A DNA stretch of 55,453 nucleotides from positions 1-55,453 of the IMG/VR virus record IMGVR_UViG_3300023171_000001. One strand, 5' to 3'. A model generated the notes under the pieces. It was given only the letters and a program-made list of their open reading frames with translations. It did no database searches and had not been told where the DNA came from. This stretch comes from a virus. The translations under genes and the position numbers were made by a program. Of this stretch, positions 22,133 through 32,162 are shown one piece after another (the first letter of the stretch is position 1; each line of letters starts with the position of its first letter).

Positions 22133-25100
22133 ATGTCAGCACAAGGAACACTTGCTTTCGATTCTTATATTAATACAGCCCCGTTTCTGAATGGCATTAA
22201 CCAAATACGGGCTGGTATCAATACTTTGCCACGTATTACCAACGCTTCACTAGGTTCTGTTAACTCCCAGTTTGCCACGGGTTTCGGAAGTATTGGAAAG
22301 CTAATAGGCGGTTATCTGGCTTTTTCTCAACTCAAAGATTTAGGCAAGCAAATTATCAACGTACGTTCAGAAATGCAGTCATTAGATATAGCATTTCGTA
22401 CAATGCTTAAATCTAAGTCGGCAGCTGATAAGATGATGAAGCAAGTGATTGATTTTGCTGCAAAAACACCTTTCAATGTAATGGAAGTAGGGGCTGCAAC
22501 CAAAAGTCTTTTGGCTTACGGTTTTGCGGCTTCCGATGTATTCAAAACACTAAGAAGGCTGTCTGATATTAGTTCAGGTCTAAAAATACCTCTAAATGAT
22601 TTAGTGTATTTGTATGGTACTTTGAGAGTACAAGGCCGTGCTTATGCCCGTGACATTACCCAGTTTGCACAACGTGGGATTCCTATTTACGACGAATTGG
22701 CGAAGGTATTAGGCGTAAATGTGGACAAGGTGAAGGAACTGGTTTCTTCTGGAAAAGTCGGCTTCAAAGAAGTTGAACAAGCCTTTGCAAACATGACCGC
22801 AGCGGGTGGCCAATTCTTTGATCTAACTGCGAAGAATTCGCAAACACTGAACGGCTTAATTTCAAATCTTGGTGATAAGTTCATTAAGATGTTCAATGAA
22901 ATTGGTGAAAGTCAAGAAGGTGTAATTATCGACGGAATCAAAGGTTTGTCAACCCTGGTAGATCACTATGAAGACGTTTTAAAGGTTCTTGCTGCAATAG
23001 TTGCGGCTTATGGTGCTTATAAGGCTGCCTTGTTCCTAATAAACAATGCAAATACAATCGGTACAATAGTAAGATCAACACAGGCATACATTGCACAAGC
23101 TTTGGCGATTAGAAGCGTTGCACAGGCACAGGCGTTTTTAAGTGCTACAATGACAGCCACCAGTTGGGCATTGGTTGCTGGTGCAATTATTGGTGTAGTT
23201 ACGGCATTAGTTTTATACTCCGATAAATTACTTGATTTGCGTTCAACACAAGAAAAAATTAATGAAGCCAATGAAGAATTTGCACAAGGTTTGGATAAGA
23301 TCAAACAAAGTTCGCAGGAATATCTTGGTATAATTAATGATGAAGCTTCAACCCGTCGCCAGCAAATAGCGGCCTTCAATGCTTTGGCCAAACTGTATCC
23401 GCAGGCCTTGAAAAACCTTGATCTGGATACATTCAAAAGAAAGTCTTCTACACAGGCACAAAAAGAATTGAATGAAGCTTTCGACCAGTTCAATATTGAT
23501 GGCTTGAATGATAGATTGAAGGCAGCACAGGGAGAATTGAAAACTTTTGAAGAAGCAGCAAAACGGGCAACTGATGCGGCAAGAATTTCACCTGAATCCG
23601 CTGAACAGGCTGCGATCTATGGCCAACAGGTGGAGGAATCGAAAAAGAAAGTTCAAGACCTTCAGGAACAGGTTGAAGAATTCAACAAAACACAGCTGGC
23701 AGCATCGCCAGTGCTGGTTCAGATCGGATATTATAATGATTTGGTTAATAGCCTGAAGGAAAGAAAGCAGAAGTTACTTGAAGCCATTAGGAGCGAAGAA
23801 AAAATGGTTCAGGTCGGAGAATCGTTGAAAATAATATTTCAACAAATGAGCCTAAAAGACCTGAATAGACAGATTATTGATGCCAATACGTCGCTAGAAA
23901 ACCTTAAAAAAACCGCTTCAGAAACCAAACTTGACGGAACATACAAGGACTTTCAGGATATGAAAAAGGCAAACGAAGAATTGCTTCAGAATATCAAAAC
24001 AGTTAACGGTAAAACCACCACAAAGGAAGACGCTGAAAATTGGAAGTTATATTCAAAGAATATTCTATTGGCTCAAAAAGGTCTTGACGCTTACAATATC
24101 ACCAAAAAGGAAAGTAAAAAAGACGAAGTTTTTACGCCTGGCAGCTTGAAAGCGTACGATCAAGCAGCTACTAAAGCAAAGGAAGCCTTAGAAAAAACTA
24201 ATACTTCCAACGTTGCACAAATTCAGCGTTACAACCAAATACGCTTTGAAAATGAAGAAAAGGCAGCGGAATTAAGGAAAAGCTTAGAAATCCGAAGCTT
24301 TGAAGAAGAACTTGAATATAAACGTAAAGAATATCAAAAATTCAGGTCTTTTGCTGTCAATGTAAGCGAAGAAGCAGCCCGTGAAAGTTATCAAAGTTTA
24401 ATCAGTGAGGGCAAAAGCTATCTTGATTATTTGCAAGAACAAGCTGAAAGATTAAGGCAAAAAATTGACAGCGGTACGGATAACAGCAAAGATAGGGCAA
24501 ACTTTTTCTTGGTTTCTGAAGCAATTGAAGACGAAACACAAACCTTTGAAAAGTACAAAAGCAAAATTGATTTAGCAAAAGAATCAGTTGCTACGCTTAC
24601 TGATTATTTGGTTTTATTACGTCAGCAACAAGCCAAATTAAATCAATCTGATATTGAAAGGACTAATTTTATTTCTGGGAAAATTCTTGAAGTGGAAAGG
24701 GAAAGAAACGCCTTGCTTCGTGATTTTCTGGTACAAACTAACGCTGGCGGGGCTGGGATAGACAATATCAAAAAGTATTATGATAGCATTAGAAAGACGA
24801 TCTATGATAATGCAAAAAAGACAATAAGCCCAACAGCTGGTTTAGGCATGGCCGTTCTTGCTGCGGTACAACTCAAAGAAGTGACCAGGGCAGAAGGCAA
24901 GGCAGTAACAGAAATGTCAGTTGATACCGTTCGTAAAACCTCTCAAGCCTATAAGGAATTGAATCGTGTAATATTGGGAGATCAGAAAAAAGTGCTACGT
25001 GAAAGGCTACAGCAATTACAGCGATACAAAGAAGACCTTTCTGCAAAAGGTATCAATGACGGTGATGAATTCAACCAAGTAACAGATGATATTTTGGTGA

Positions 25101-26494
25101 TGCAGAAAGAACTTGAAAGTGCAACCTTCCAGGGTTACAACGACCTTCTGGGAATTGTTCAAAATATCGGTGGAGAATTTGAAAACATTGACGGTGTTTT
25201 GGGGCAAATTGGAAGTGCCTTGTCAGGTCTGTCAGGTGCTGGCGGTTCTTTCTTGCAGGCGATTCAAGGCATCGCCAGCGGAAACCCAGTTCAGGCAATT
25301 GGTGCCGTTGTGAATGCACTAGTTGGAATGTTTACAGCTATTGCGAAGAATCGCCAGGAGAACAAGGAATTCCTGAAAGATAGAGGTTTGGCAATTGCTG
25401 CACAAAAACGTCAATATAATGAATTAGTTCGGGAGGAAAGAAGGCTTGCATCAATCGAAAACGGCAACCCTTTCGTTAAGAATTACAAAGGCATTATTAA
25501 AGACGGTTCTAATGCCTTAGCAGCTGCATCAAAGGACTATGAAGCCAGTCTGAAGAAGCTAAAAAACGGCATTGCAAAATCTGGTACTAAAGATTATATG
25601 GACGTAAAGGACTTATTCAAAGGCCTTGTTCTGGGTGCGGTTGGTGTTTTTGCAACGGGAGTATTAGGAAAGAAAACAACAGATGCTTATTTGCCATTAT
25701 TGAAACTTTACCCTAACCTTGTCAAAACATTACAAAATGGTAAGCAGGAATTTGACACCAAACTAGCACAAAGCTTGATTGATAATGATCGTGTAGACGA
25801 CGCAACAAAACAGCTATTAGAAGAAGTTATTGCGAATGTCAAAGAAATGGACGCGGCCAAAGAACAGATTCTTGATGTTATTGTTGATCTGGCTGGCGGA
25901 ATTGGCGATCAGTTACGGGATAATTTGGTTAATGCGTTCAAAGAAGGTGGTTCAGCTGCCGTTGCCTTTGGTCAAACAGTTAGCCAGGTAATTGAAGAAG
26001 TGATTTCAAAGGCTTTGTTTAGTGCTATTTTTGGGCAGGCCTTCGACGCTTTGACCGATGATTTTAAAAAATCTATGGACGTGGCCGTTGGCGGTGACGG
26101 GAAGCTTGACGACGATCTTGTAAGATTTTTTAAGACTTATCCACAGCTTGCAGAAGTGTACTTCAAAGGCCTTGCTGATGCAAAAAAACAGGCGGAATCT
26201 TTAGGACTTGACATTTTTGGAAGTACTTCAGGAACAAACGGTTCAGGTAATAGCCTAAGCGGTTCAATCAAAGGTATAACTGAACAAACCGCTGGTCTAT
26301 TGGCTGGCCAAATGAATGCCATACGCATTTACGTTGCCCAGGGTGTTGATATTAATCGAACGCTATTAATTGAAACTACAGCCATTCGGCAAAGTATTGT
26401 CACTTATTTACCATATTTGCAAAGCATTGACGCAAAACTTGGAGCCATGACCACCACCGACGGATTAAGGGCAGGCGGAATTAAAAACTTCTAA
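22133..26494 (+). CDS. Tail tape measure protein
   Basis: At 1453 residues this is the longest gene of the window. Residues about 70-250 form the conserved N-terminal tape measure domain (AFRTMLKSKSAADKMMKQVI, DFAAKTPFNVMEVGAATKSL, ARDITQFAQRGIPIYDELAK). Hydrophobic segments follow near 280-300 (VLAAIVAAYGAYKAALFLIN) and 345-365, long coiled coils near 370-960, and a second Gly/Ala-rich hydrophobic part near 1020-1065. Length multiplied by about 0.15 nm per residue predicts a tail of roughly 200 nm (inference). No lytic transglycosylase or peptidase motif is evident. Confidence 0.92.
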   Translation: MSAQGTLAFDSYINTAPFLNGINQIRAGINTLPRITNASLGSVNSQFATGFGSIGKLIGGYLAFSQLKDLGKQIINVRSEMQSLDIAFRTMLKSKSAADKMMKQVIDFAAKTPFNVMEVGAATKSLLAYGFAASDVFKTLRRLSDISSGLKIPLNDLVYLYGTLRVQGRAYARDITQFAQRGIPIYDELAKVLGVNVDKVKELVSSGKVGFKEVEQAFANMTAAGGQFFDLTAKNSQTLNGLISNLGDKFIKMFNEIGESQEGVIIDGIKGLSTLVDHYEDVLKVLAAIVAAYGAYKAALFLINNANTIGTIVRSTQAYIAQALAIRSVAQAQAFLSATMTATSWALVAGAIIGVVTALVLYSDKLLDLRSTQEKINEANEEFAQGLDKIKQSSQEYLGIINDEASTRRQQIAAFNALAKLYPQALKNLDLDTFKRKSSTQAQKELNEAFDQFNIDGLNDRLKAAQGELKTFEEAAKRATDAARISPESAEQAAIYGQQVEESKKKVQDLQEQVEEFNKTQLAASPVLVQIGYYNDLVNSLKERKQKLLEAIRSEEKMVQVGESLKIIFQQMSLKDLNRQIIDANTSLENLKKTASETKLDGTYKDFQDMKKANEELLQNIKTVNGKTTTKEDAENWKLYSKNILLAQKGLDAYNITKKESKKDEVFTPGSLKAYDQAATKAKEALEKTNTSNVAQIQRYNQIRFENEEKAAELRKSLEIRSFEEELEYKRKEYQKFRSFAVNVSEEAARESYQSLISEGKSYLDYLQEQAERLRQKIDSGTDNSKDRANFFLVSEAIEDETQTFEKYKSKIDLAKESVATLTDYLVLLRQQQAKLNQSDIERTNFISGKILEVERERNALLRDFLVQTNAGGAGIDNIKKYYDSIRKTIYDNAKKTISPTAGLGMAVLAAVQLKEVTRAEGKAVTEMSVDTVRKTSQAYKELNRVILGDQKKVLRERLQQLQRYKEDLSAKGINDGDEFNQVTDDILVMQKELESATFQGYNDLLGIVQNIGGEFENIDGVLGQIGSALSGLSGAGGSFLQAIQGIASGNPVQAIGAVVNALVGMFTAIAKNRQENKEFLKDRGLAIAAQKRQYNELVREERRLASIENGNPFVKNYKGIIKDGSNALAAASKDYEASLKKLKNGIAKSGTKDYMDVKDLFKGLVLGAVGVFATGVLGKKTTDAYLPLLKLYPNLVKTLQNGKQEFDTKLAQSLIDNDRVDDATKQLLEEVIANVKEMDAAKEQILDVIVDLAGGIGDQLRDNLVNAFKEGGSAAVAFGQTVSQVIEEVISKALFSAIFGQAFDALTDDFKKSMDVAVGGDGKLDDDLVRFFKTYPQLAEVYFKGLADAKKQAESLGLDIFGSTSGTNGSGNSLSGSIKGITEQTAGLLAGQMNAIRIYVAQGVDINRTLLIETTAIRQSIVTYLPYLQSIDAKLGAMTTTDGLRAGGIKNF

Positions 26495-26503
26495 CACCAA
26501 AAC

Positions 26504-26528
26504 AACCTTCATAGATACTATGAAGGTT
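26504..26528 (+). terminator. Hairpin after the tape measure gene
   Basis: AACCTTCATAG and CTATGAAGGTT pair perfectly around ATA. Only an interrupted T stretch follows (TTaacaTTTTT), so termination may be partial. It lies 14 bases before the next ATG. Confidence 0.6.
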
Positions 26529-26542
26529 TTAACATTTTTAAA

Positions 26543-28105
26543 ATGGAAGAAATACTTGACGAAATAGTGGGAACAGAAGCCCCGCTGGTTTGGAAAATTA
26601 ACGACGTTGATTTTATTGATTATGGTGTTTATGTTTCTGCTTCTAAAAATCTAATGGAAGCACTAGAAATGAAAGACCCAGAAGTAGAAAAATGGGCTGG
26701 TCAGCATGGCGAATTTCTTGATCTGACGGCACCACGATATGAAGCCAGAGTAATAGAATTAGAATGCTTTCTTGCTGGTCAAGGCAAGCTTGATTTCTTC
26801 AATAAAGTTCGTGCATTTGTGCAGGCTATTCAAAAGAAAGGTCTTCAAAAGTTTACCGTTGAAACTTCTGATAAGCCTTTGATTTTTATGGTAGTTATGC
26901 AAAATTCTATGGATTTAGATAAAAAATGGAATGAAGAAGAAATGGTTGGTACTTTTTCTATAACACTTCGTGAGCCTCAACCTATCAAACGACTGTTAAG
27001 ATACGAACATACAGGGGACGGTTCAATTGATAATTCTGGAATAGATGCTACATGGAACGCTGTTACCTTTGGGAATGGCGTATTCGTGGCCGTGGCTAAT
27101 AGTGGCGTTACGTATGTAATGACTAGTACAAACGGAATCTTGTGGACTGCCAGGCTTGCAGCTGCAACTTCAGACTGGTACGCTGTTACATTTGGTGCAG
27201 GCAAATTTGTTGCCGTGGCAAGCAATGGAACACAGAATGTAATGACTAGTACGGACGGCATTACATGGAGCCTTCAAACGGCTGCTAATGGCAATTCATG
27301 GAACGGGATTTGTTATGGTGCAGGCCTTTTTGTAGCGATTTCTTATGATGGGACTTTAAACCAGGTAATGACCAGCCCCGACGGTGTTACATGGACTGCA
27401 AGGGTAACACCTGAAAACAATCAATGGCGATCTATTGTTTTTGCCAATGGACTATTCGTTGCCGTGGCCGATTCTGGTACCCATAGGGTAATGACTTCAC
27501 CCGACGGTATTACGTGGACAACAAGAACCGCTTCAGCTGCTTCAGAATGGTACAGTATAACGTTTGGGAATAGCACTTTTGTTGCCGTGGCTTATTCAGG
27601 TTCTACCAGGGTAATGACTTCACCCGACGGTATTACATGGACTTCAAGAACGGCACCAGCCCAAAGTTGGGCTTCTGTTACCTATGGGAAAGGTTTATTT
27701 GTAGCGGTTGGTTTTAGCGGTTCAGGAAATCGTGTAATGACCAGCCCCGACGGTGTGACCTGGACAAATAGAACTTCTACTGAAGACAACAATTTTAGAT
27801 CAGTTGTTTTAGGAAATGGCAAATTTGTTGCCGTGGCCAGGGACGGCACCCATAGGGTAATGTCTTCTTCTGATGGTATTGACTGGATTGACAATTCAAC
27901 GCAGCCGTTTGAATTATCCTTTAATTCGCCTAACGCAGTGAATATTTTCTGGGGTGACGGATTGATTGATTATGATGTGTATGGCGAAGCCGTCGTAAAC
28001 CATGAGTATGAAGAAGAAGGTGTGTATTACATCTTAATTGCTGGCGTAATTGAAGAAATAACCGATTTTGTAACAACCGCAGAAATAATTTGGAATAAAT
28101 ACTAA
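26543..28105 (+). CDS. Distal tail protein with Asp-box propeller and PKD-like domain
   Basis: The 520-residue product has an N-terminal domain (1-150) in the place of distal tail proteins, with a helix KLDFFNKVRAFVQAIQ. Residues about 165-455 contain seven repeats of about 43 residues. Each ends in an Asp-box-like S/T-x-D-G-[IV]-x-W after R-V-M-T and is followed by a strand F-V-A-V-A. This suggests a seven-bladed beta propeller able to bind glycans. The C terminus (about 455-520: FWGDGLIDYDVYG, VNHEYEEEGVYYI) is PKD-like. Nucleotide repeats are nearly identical (GACGGTATTACATGGAC and variants), a sign of recent duplication or conversion. Confidence 0.8.
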   Translation: MEEILDEIVGTEAPLVWKINDVDFIDYGVYVSASKNLMEALEMKDPEVEKWAGQHGEFLDLTAPRYEARVIELECFLAGQGKLDFFNKVRAFVQAIQKKGLQKFTVETSDKPLIFMVVMQNSMDLDKKWNEEEMVGTFSITLREPQPIKRLLRYEHTGDGSIDNSGIDATWNAVTFGNGVFVAVANSGVTYVMTSTNGILWTARLAAATSDWYAVTFGAGKFVAVASNGTQNVMTSTDGITWSLQTAANGNSWNGICYGAGLFVAISYDGTLNQVMTSPDGVTWTARVTPENNQWRSIVFANGLFVAVADSGTHRVMTSPDGITWTTRTASAASEWYSITFGNSTFVAVAYSGSTRVMTSPDGITWTSRTAPAQSWASVTYGKGLFVAVGFSGSGNRVMTSPDGVTWTNRTSTEDNNFRSVVLGNGKFVAVARDGTHRVMSSSDGIDWIDNSTQPFELSFNSPNAVNIFWGDGLIDYDVYGEAVVNHEYEEEGVYYILIAGVIEEITDFVTTAEIIWNKY

Positions 28106-28110
28106 TAACT

Positions 28111-31100
28111 ATGCAAGTTGAAAATATCATTATTACCAGGAGGGACGGAAGTATTGAACCGCTGGTTTCTTACCTGGCAAATACCGTTATCACCACCGCA
28201 GAACAAAGGAAGGCTTTGTTGGGTGAAGACGTGATTGTTATTGAAGTTGTTTCTGCTACCGAACGGGGTTTTGGTATAGGCGACAAAATGGAATTTGGTG
28301 GCGAAGTTTATAAAATTAACCAACTTCCAACCCTTACAAAACTACAAGAAAGGAGGTTTAAATATACCTTGATTTTTGAGGGTGTCCAATATGATTTGAT
28401 TAGAGCTATTTATTTTAATGATGATGTTTCACATTTTAATACGTCTTCTGAATTCAATCTTATTGGTGATATGAAAATGTTTTTGGACTTAATTATTAAT
28501 AATGCCGAACGTGTTTTTGGAAGTGGTAGTTGGGTGTTAGGCGGTTATCCTTTAGGAACTGAAACCAAAAATCTGTCATTCTCAAAAGAAAACAGCCTGG
28601 AAGTACTTCAGAAACTTTGTGAAGAATACAATCAGCAATTCAGTATTCAACGCTATGCTGGTTATAATATCCTAAGTGTGTCAAATATTGGTGATCTGGT
28701 AGACTTGACTTTTGAATTCGGCAAAGGAAAAGGTTTGTATGAGATCACTAGAACAAAGGTTGACAACTCTAATTTAGTTAACTACTTATACGCATACGGT
28801 TCGGAAAAAAACCTGAAGTCAGATTATAAGAATTATTCAAACCGTTTGGTATTAGGTGACGGAATAACACCTTCAGCAATTTTTGACGCTGACAGTATTG
28901 CGGCTTATGACAAGTTTGAAGGTATTATTACTTTTGATGATATTTTCCCCAACCGTACGGGGTCAATCACTGGCATCAATGCCAATAAAAATATCTTTGT
29001 TGATTCAACTTTTGATTTTGATATTAATGCTACTTCAGGCGGTACCACTACCTATTTGATTGCTGGAAATGCTGCAAAAATCCACTTCAATACGGGAAAT
29101 CTCGCAGGCTATGAATTTGAACTGGCCAGTTACAACCATTCGACTAAAACATTCACTTTGAAGCCATACAAAGATGAACGTTCAATGGTTTTTCCTTCGC
29201 CTACAGAATCCGCTTTTCAAATGCAAGTTGGTGACGAATATGTAATTCTTGACATAATGTTGCCTAGCAGCTATGTTGATGCCGCTGAAGATTTACTTCT
29301 TGCAAAAGCAACTGAATATTTAGATGCAAACAAAAACCCGCTGGTACAATATGAATTAACTATTTCAGAAGACTTTCTTGAAAAGAAAGCTGACGATTTC
29401 AACGTTTTTAAGCTTTCGGATAGCGTCAGAATCATTGACAATGATATGCTGATTGACGATTATATTAAGATTATCGGCTTCACTAGAAGCGTATTAAGGC
29501 CATACAAATACAAACTTTCTATTTCTGACCTCCCAGACACAAGTTCTATTTTGTCCCTGGTAAGAGAAACCAAAACTTTGAAAGCACTTGCCAGGCTTAA
29601 CAAACTTGAAGACGCTAACAAGGCAAAGCAAAACTGGAAAACTGACAGCCAAATCAATACTGACTTCAGCAATGCGTTGGCTGACCTTGATGTGTGGTAT
29701 GTGGACGGCAACGACATGACCGTCAAACAAACAATAGGCGGAAAAACAGGAAATTTTGATTTTGGAATATTAAGAAATGGCGTTGAAAAGGTAACTGTAA
29801 AGTCAACTTTGGTTGAATTTGCCGACGCTATCAAAGCAACCAACCCAGCACTGGCCACGGCATTAACAAAAGTATTAGTTGATGATTCTGGAACCTTAAA
29901 AACCAGAACATTAGCCCAGTTGATAAGTGACACAGCCGCCTGGATTAATGGCGGCATCATATTAGCAGCCAAAGGGTTTTTGGGTAGTTCTTCAGGTGCT
30001 TATGATATTGGAATTGTGCGGGCAAACTCTGAAAAAATAACAATCAAGGCCGCACAGGTTGAAGTTTTGACAGAATTAAAAGCGGTGAATCCAGCAATGG
30101 CCACAACACCAACAAAAATTGTAATTGACGACGGTGGAGTTTTTAAGACACGAACACCCGCACAAATATTAACCGATATAGGTGCAGGTTCTGGTTCTTC
30201 TGGTTCTCCTGTAGTTGGCGGGGCAATAGTGCCAACAAAAATAGTTGCAGCCTCCAAAAGTGTTGAAGCTTTGACTGGTATGCCAGTTGTAGGAGGTGCA
30301 AGTTTGAAGCCTGACGATCTTGTTTTATTAATGGGTCAATCAACAAAATCTGAAAATGGTATTTGGCAAGTTGGAAGCAGCTGGCAAGGAAGAACTTTTT
30401 CTTCAAGTGGACTTGCTGGATTAAGCTTTTCAAATGGACTGTTTTTTGCCATGCCTAGTGCTTATACAGCGGGGTTTGTTTCAAGTCCTGATGGAATTAA
30501 TTGGACTGGTAGAACAGTACCCTATACTGGATTTTGGCTAGATGTTAATTATGGTGCAGGAGTTTGGGTGATTGTTGGAAGCAGTTTCCCTTCTTGTATA
30601 GCGACAAGTACCGACGCTATAACATGGACACCTAGAACACACCCAACCGCAGCGGCTTACAACAGTATTGCTTTTGGTGCTGGGTTATTTGTAACGGTAA
30701 CGGCTTCAGCTGTTACGAATAGAATTGCAACAAGTCCTGACGGAATCACGTGGACGGATAGAATGGCCGTGGAGAATTCACCCTGGGCAGATATAATTTT
30801 TGCAGGCGGCCAGTTTGTTGCAGTAACAGAAAGTGCAGTAACATACACCGTAATGACCAGCCCCGACGGTATTACATGGACGGGAAGGACGGCACCTGAA
30901 TTAACTGGTTATCAAGAAATAACTTATGGCAACGGTCTTTATGTTTTAGTTGGTTATTCTGGAAGCAATAGAATAATGACAAGTCCCGACGGTATTACAT
31001 GGACAGTAAGAACCGCACCAGCCTTAAATAACTGGGGTGGACTTGCTTTTGGAAACGGTTTGTTTGTTGCTGTTTCTAGTACTGGAACTACTAGAAGTAT

Positions 31101-31581
31101 GACAAGTGTAGACGGTATTACATGGGTTCTAAAAGCTGCTTCTGCGGCAAATCCCTGGGATGGTTGTGCTTTTGGTAATAATATATTTGTGTCAACTTGT
31201 GCTACTGGAACTAATAAGATTCAAACCTTAGATGGTGCATGGATTAGACCAGCTGCACACGATTCTGATGCAGAATTAAGAGGAAAATATTATCAGATCA
31301 CAAAAGGCGACTTCAAAGACTTGCTGTTTAAAAATTCAAATACTTCAACAATAGCTGTTAATACAACTGACATTACCTATATTGATTATCTGAACGCTGC
31401 GGCTTATAATCTTGCGGCAGCTTTAGTTGATTCAAATGGTGATTTGCGAGTTTTAAACTATACTTCTACTGAAAAAGCTGCATTAGTAAGCCCGCAAAAA
31501 GGGAAAGTTGTTTTTGACACAACAATTAATAAACTTTGTGTTTATACTGGTTCTGCCTGGGAAACAATCACAAGTACTTAA
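28111..31581 (+). CDS. Tail-tip/hub protein with inserted Asp-box propeller
   Basis: The 1156-residue protein follows the distal tail gene by 5 bases. The N-terminal 480 residues (RRDGSIEPLVSYLANTVITT, FGIGDKMEFGGEVYKINQLP, YTLIFEGVQYDLIRAIYF) fit a tail-tip hub. Residues about 540-740 are two repeats of G-x-x-x-F-D/Y-I-G-I-x-R-x-x-x-E-K-[VI]-T. Residues about 750-1040 carry six to seven Asp-box blades (S-P-D-G-I-T-W) closely related to those of the preceding gene. The rest is a beta-rich terminal part. It probably recognises the host surface. Confidence 0.8.
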   Translation: MQVENIIITRRDGSIEPLVSYLANTVITTAEQRKALLGEDVIVIEVVSATERGFGIGDKMEFGGEVYKINQLPTLTKLQERRFKYTLIFEGVQYDLIRAIYFNDDVSHFNTSSEFNLIGDMKMFLDLIINNAERVFGSGSWVLGGYPLGTETKNLSFSKENSLEVLQKLCEEYNQQFSIQRYAGYNILSVSNIGDLVDLTFEFGKGKGLYEITRTKVDNSNLVNYLYAYGSEKNLKSDYKNYSNRLVLGDGITPSAIFDADSIAAYDKFEGIITFDDIFPNRTGSITGINANKNIFVDSTFDFDINATSGGTTTYLIAGNAAKIHFNTGNLAGYEFELASYNHSTKTFTLKPYKDERSMVFPSPTESAFQMQVGDEYVILDIMLPSSYVDAAEDLLLAKATEYLDANKNPLVQYELTISEDFLEKKADDFNVFKLSDSVRIIDNDMLIDDYIKIIGFTRSVLRPYKYKLSISDLPDTSSILSLVRETKTLKALARLNKLEDANKAKQNWKTDSQINTDFSNALADLDVWYVDGNDMTVKQTIGGKTGNFDFGILRNGVEKVTVKSTLVEFADAIKATNPALATALTKVLVDDSGTLKTRTLAQLISDTAAWINGGIILAAKGFLGSSSGAYDIGIVRANSEKITIKAAQVEVLTELKAVNPAMATTPTKIVIDDGGVFKTRTPAQILTDIGAGSGSSGSPVVGGAIVPTKIVAASKSVEALTGMPVVGGASLKPDDLVLLMGQSTKSENGIWQVGSSWQGRTFSSSGLAGLSFSNGLFFAMPSAYTAGFVSSPDGINWTGRTVPYTGFWLDVNYGAGVWVIVGSSFPSCIATSTDAITWTPRTHPTAAAYNSIAFGAGLFVTVTASAVTNRIATSPDGITWTDRMAVENSPWADIIFAGGQFVAVTESAVTYTVMTSPDGITWTGRTAPELTGYQEITYGNGLYVLVGYSGSNRIMTSPDGITWTVRTAPALNNWGGLAFGNGLFVAVSSTGTTRSMTSVDGITWVLKAASAANPWDGCAFGNNIFVSTCATGTNKIQTLDGAWIRPAAHDSDAELRGKYYQITKGDFKDLLFKNSNTSTIAVNTTDITYIDYLNAAAYNLAAALVDSNGDLRVLNYTSTEKAALVSPQKGKVVFDTTINKLCVYTGSAWETITST

Positions 31582-31594
31582 TTATCAATTCAAT

Positions 31595-31948
31595 ATGAGA
31601 AAAGCAACTGAATTTATTGCCAATTTATCACACAGCACCGTCAAACTTTTTTTGATTGGTGCTTTGTTTGTTTCTACGGTGGCTAATATTGTGAATTATA
31701 TCAAGCGAACGAAAGCGTTTGAACGTGGACATATTTCAGGATATGCCGCAGGCCTTGCAAAAGGAAATAGTGATTGTGCGTATAAAATTCAAACCTCCAA
31801 CCAAACAATTCAAAAGGATGCAGAAGAAAAGACAAAGATTTTTTCTGAACCCGCTTCTGATGCTTATAAGCGTTTTAAGCTTAATACAGGTTCAAAAGAC
31901 ACAGGCACAATTTTTCGTGACGGAACAAGAATTAAGAAGGGCAAATGA
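31595..31948 (+). CDS. Membrane-anchored lysis protein, spanin-like
   Basis: The 117-residue product has one N-terminal membrane helix (about residues 15-33, VKLFLIGALFVSTVANIVNY) and a periplasmic, charged helical part (QTIQKDAEEKTKIFSE), like an inner-membrane spanin. The start at 31595 (MRKATEFI) follows the tail gene by 13 bases. Its 3' third overlaps the next gene in another frame, an Rz/Rz1-like arrangement. Assignment depends on position before the muramidase. Confidence 0.6.
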   Translation: MRKATEFIANLSHSTVKLFLIGALFVSTVANIVNYIKRTKAFERGHISGYAAGLAKGNSDCAYKIQTSNQTIQKDAEEKTKIFSEPASDAYKRFKLNTGSKDTGTIFRDGTRIKKGK

Positions 31949-32162
31949 TGCCTTCAGGCAAAGGGATTCTTGTGAAGCTGCGGGTTTTTTGTTAAGCGTA
32001 AAAACCAAAGAACTTGACAATAAAAACAAAGCCCTAACTGATTCCGTTGAAGTTAAAAACACCAGAATTCTAAAGCTGGACAAGAAATTAAGCACTGGCA
32101 AAAAAATTGTCAGTGTTTCTGTTTTAGGTAACATTATTTTACTTTTAATCATACTCTTATGA
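31818..32162 (+). CDS. Overlapping secreted membrane protein, possible spanin partner
   Basis: The 114-residue product starts inside the preceding gene in another frame (131-base overlap). It has an N-terminal signal-like segment (FFLNPLLMLISVLSLIQVQ, with possible cleavage after TQA), a polar helical part with coiled-coil potential (KTKELDNKNKALTDSVEVKN) and a C-terminal membrane helix (IVSVSVLGNIILLLIILL). Outer-membrane spanins are usually lipoproteins, and no clear lipobox Cys is present, so the role in lysis is uncertain. The next gene overlaps its stop by 4 bases. Confidence 0.6.
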   Translation: MQKKRQRFFLNPLLMLISVLSLIQVQKTQAQFFVTEQELRRANDAFRQRDSCEAAGFLLSVKTKELDNKNKALTDSVEVKNTRILKLDKKLSTGKKIVSVSVLGNIILLLIILL

